A stretch of DNA of 64,000 nucleotides from assembly GCA_037783545.1 (NCBI GenBank), contig JBBELK010001374.1:141096-205095 (forward strand). The letters are read 5' to 3'. Origin of the DNA: Henricia sp. BOLD:AAB3569. Its lineage: Eukaryota > Echinodermata > Asteroidea > Spinulosida > Echinasteridae. Shown piece by piece: positions 63,452 through 64,000 of the stretch; the first letter of the stretch is position 1; each line of letters begins with the position of its first letter. The position numbers were made by a program, and so were the translations under genes. Below the pieces are notes generated by a model that was not told where the DNA came from, searched no databases, and saw only the letters and a program-made list of their open reading frames with translations.

Positions 63452-63682
63452 CAGTTGTAGTCAGAAGTTTACATACATGTACACCACTACCATCATCACC
63501 CAAAATGGTAAACAGGACTACCCGAACATTGCAAGGTGTGCAAGCTATGTTTTAAGTACTGCAACCACTGAGGAATTCCACAAAATCACGACTTTAGTAA
63601 AGACTGTTACAAAAATGGTGACAACGCAAGTTTAAGCACACCAGTTTTAACACAGTTGTATGTAAACTTCTGACTAAAACTG
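63452..63682. mobile_element. Tc1/mariner MITE with Sleeping Beauty-like ends
   Basis: CAGTTGTAGTCAGAAGTTTACATACA at the left and its inverse (TGTATGTAAACTTCTGACTA, then AAACTG) at the right, flanked by TA at 63450-63451 and 63683-63684. 231 bp, no transposase. The end sequence is close to the vertebrate Tc1 (Sleeping Beauty) consensus CAGTTGAAGTCGGAAGTTTA from memory. Confidence 0.85.
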
Positions 63683-63764
63683 TATATATGCCGGGAAAGA
63701 ATCAAATTTAACGCCAATGGTGTTAACACCCGAGTTTTTGCAGTGTACTGTAGAATGATACTGG

Positions 63765-63900
63765 TTTTATTACAGGACTGTGCCGTATGATGACGGGTTG
63801 CTGATATTGTTCTTTTATGGGACTGTGCAGTGAAATGACAGGTTTCTGATACTGTACTTTTACGGGACTGTGTTGTAGAATGACGGGTTCCCGAGGCTGT
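63765..63900. repeat. About 47-56 bp imperfect tandem repeat
   Basis: Three or so units of ACGGGACTGTGC(A/C)GT(G/A)NAATGACGGGTT...TGATACTGTACTTTT. Confidence 0.65.
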
Positions 63901-63944
63901 TAAAGTATACAGCTTGGTCTGTTATATTACCCTTACTGTCATTT

Positions 63945-63995
63945 TACATGAAATTTCCTGGCTTCCTGGCTGCCAGGAATTTCCTGTAAAAATAC
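63945..63995. repeat. TTTCCTGGCTTCC palindromic stretch
   Basis: TTTTACATGAAATTTCCTGG mirrored by CCAGGAATTTCCTGTAAAAA, probably a small foldback cut by the window edge or a complete mini-palindrome. Confidence 0.55.
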
Positions 63996-64000
63996 AAAAA

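Overview
This is a stretch of animal nuclear DNA, most likely from a marine invertebrate deuterostome. It has intron-split genes, a ciliary gene of the AXDND1 family, L2 and Tx1-like LINEs, an Ngaro-type tyrosine-recombinase retroelement, many small foldback transposons, and the palindrome ACATGTACATGT scattered throughout. An echinoderm, hemichordate or cephalochordate would all fit; the sequence alone does not decide. Host coding sequence is a small part of the window and most of the rest is nested repeats.

Left part (1-12.06 kb): the best-supported gene is an AXDND1-like gene (axonemal dynein light chain domain-containing protein 1) on the minus strand. Nine coding exons can be placed by eye (11885-12059, 10315-10502, 7967-8109, 7227-7341, 6531-6616, 4707-4763, 3955-4063, 2438-2512, 275-369). 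Every splice phase agrees, and about 337 residues are encoded from the first ATG. The C-terminal half lies off the left edge. Its introns hold at least five foldback or TIR elements and a three-copy 413-bp repeat carrying DR1-type nuclear receptor sites.

Middle (12-45 kb): repeats dominate. They include TA-, TTA-, TTAA- and 8-bp-target MITEs, a compound palindrome at 22.2-23.3 kb, and a tandem duplication of a 2.4-kb unit at 28.6-34.3 kb. One copy of that unit carries a TTAA insertion and the other keeps the empty site. Two 114-bp foldbacks, 4.3 kb apart and inverted, are identical. Candidate host exons, mostly first or last exons of genes I do not recognise, lie at 19.2-19.6 (-), 25.4 (+), 36.26 (+), 38.8-40.15 (-), 42.9-43.1 (-) and 44.99 kb (+).

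Right part (45-64 kb): a long-armed foldback DNA element (45.42-45.91 and 57.28-57.72 kb) is split by an 11.4-kb fossil Ngaro-like element. That element has the diagnostic split direct repeats A1...B1A2...B2, RT, SGNH-hydrolase-like and tyrosine-recombinase parts, and a 19-unit 47/48-bp tandem array. It is followed by a 5'-truncated L2 LINE with a 534-codon open frame, inserted into a decayed Tx1-like LINE. A Tc1 MITE with Sleeping Beauty-like ends lies near the right edge.
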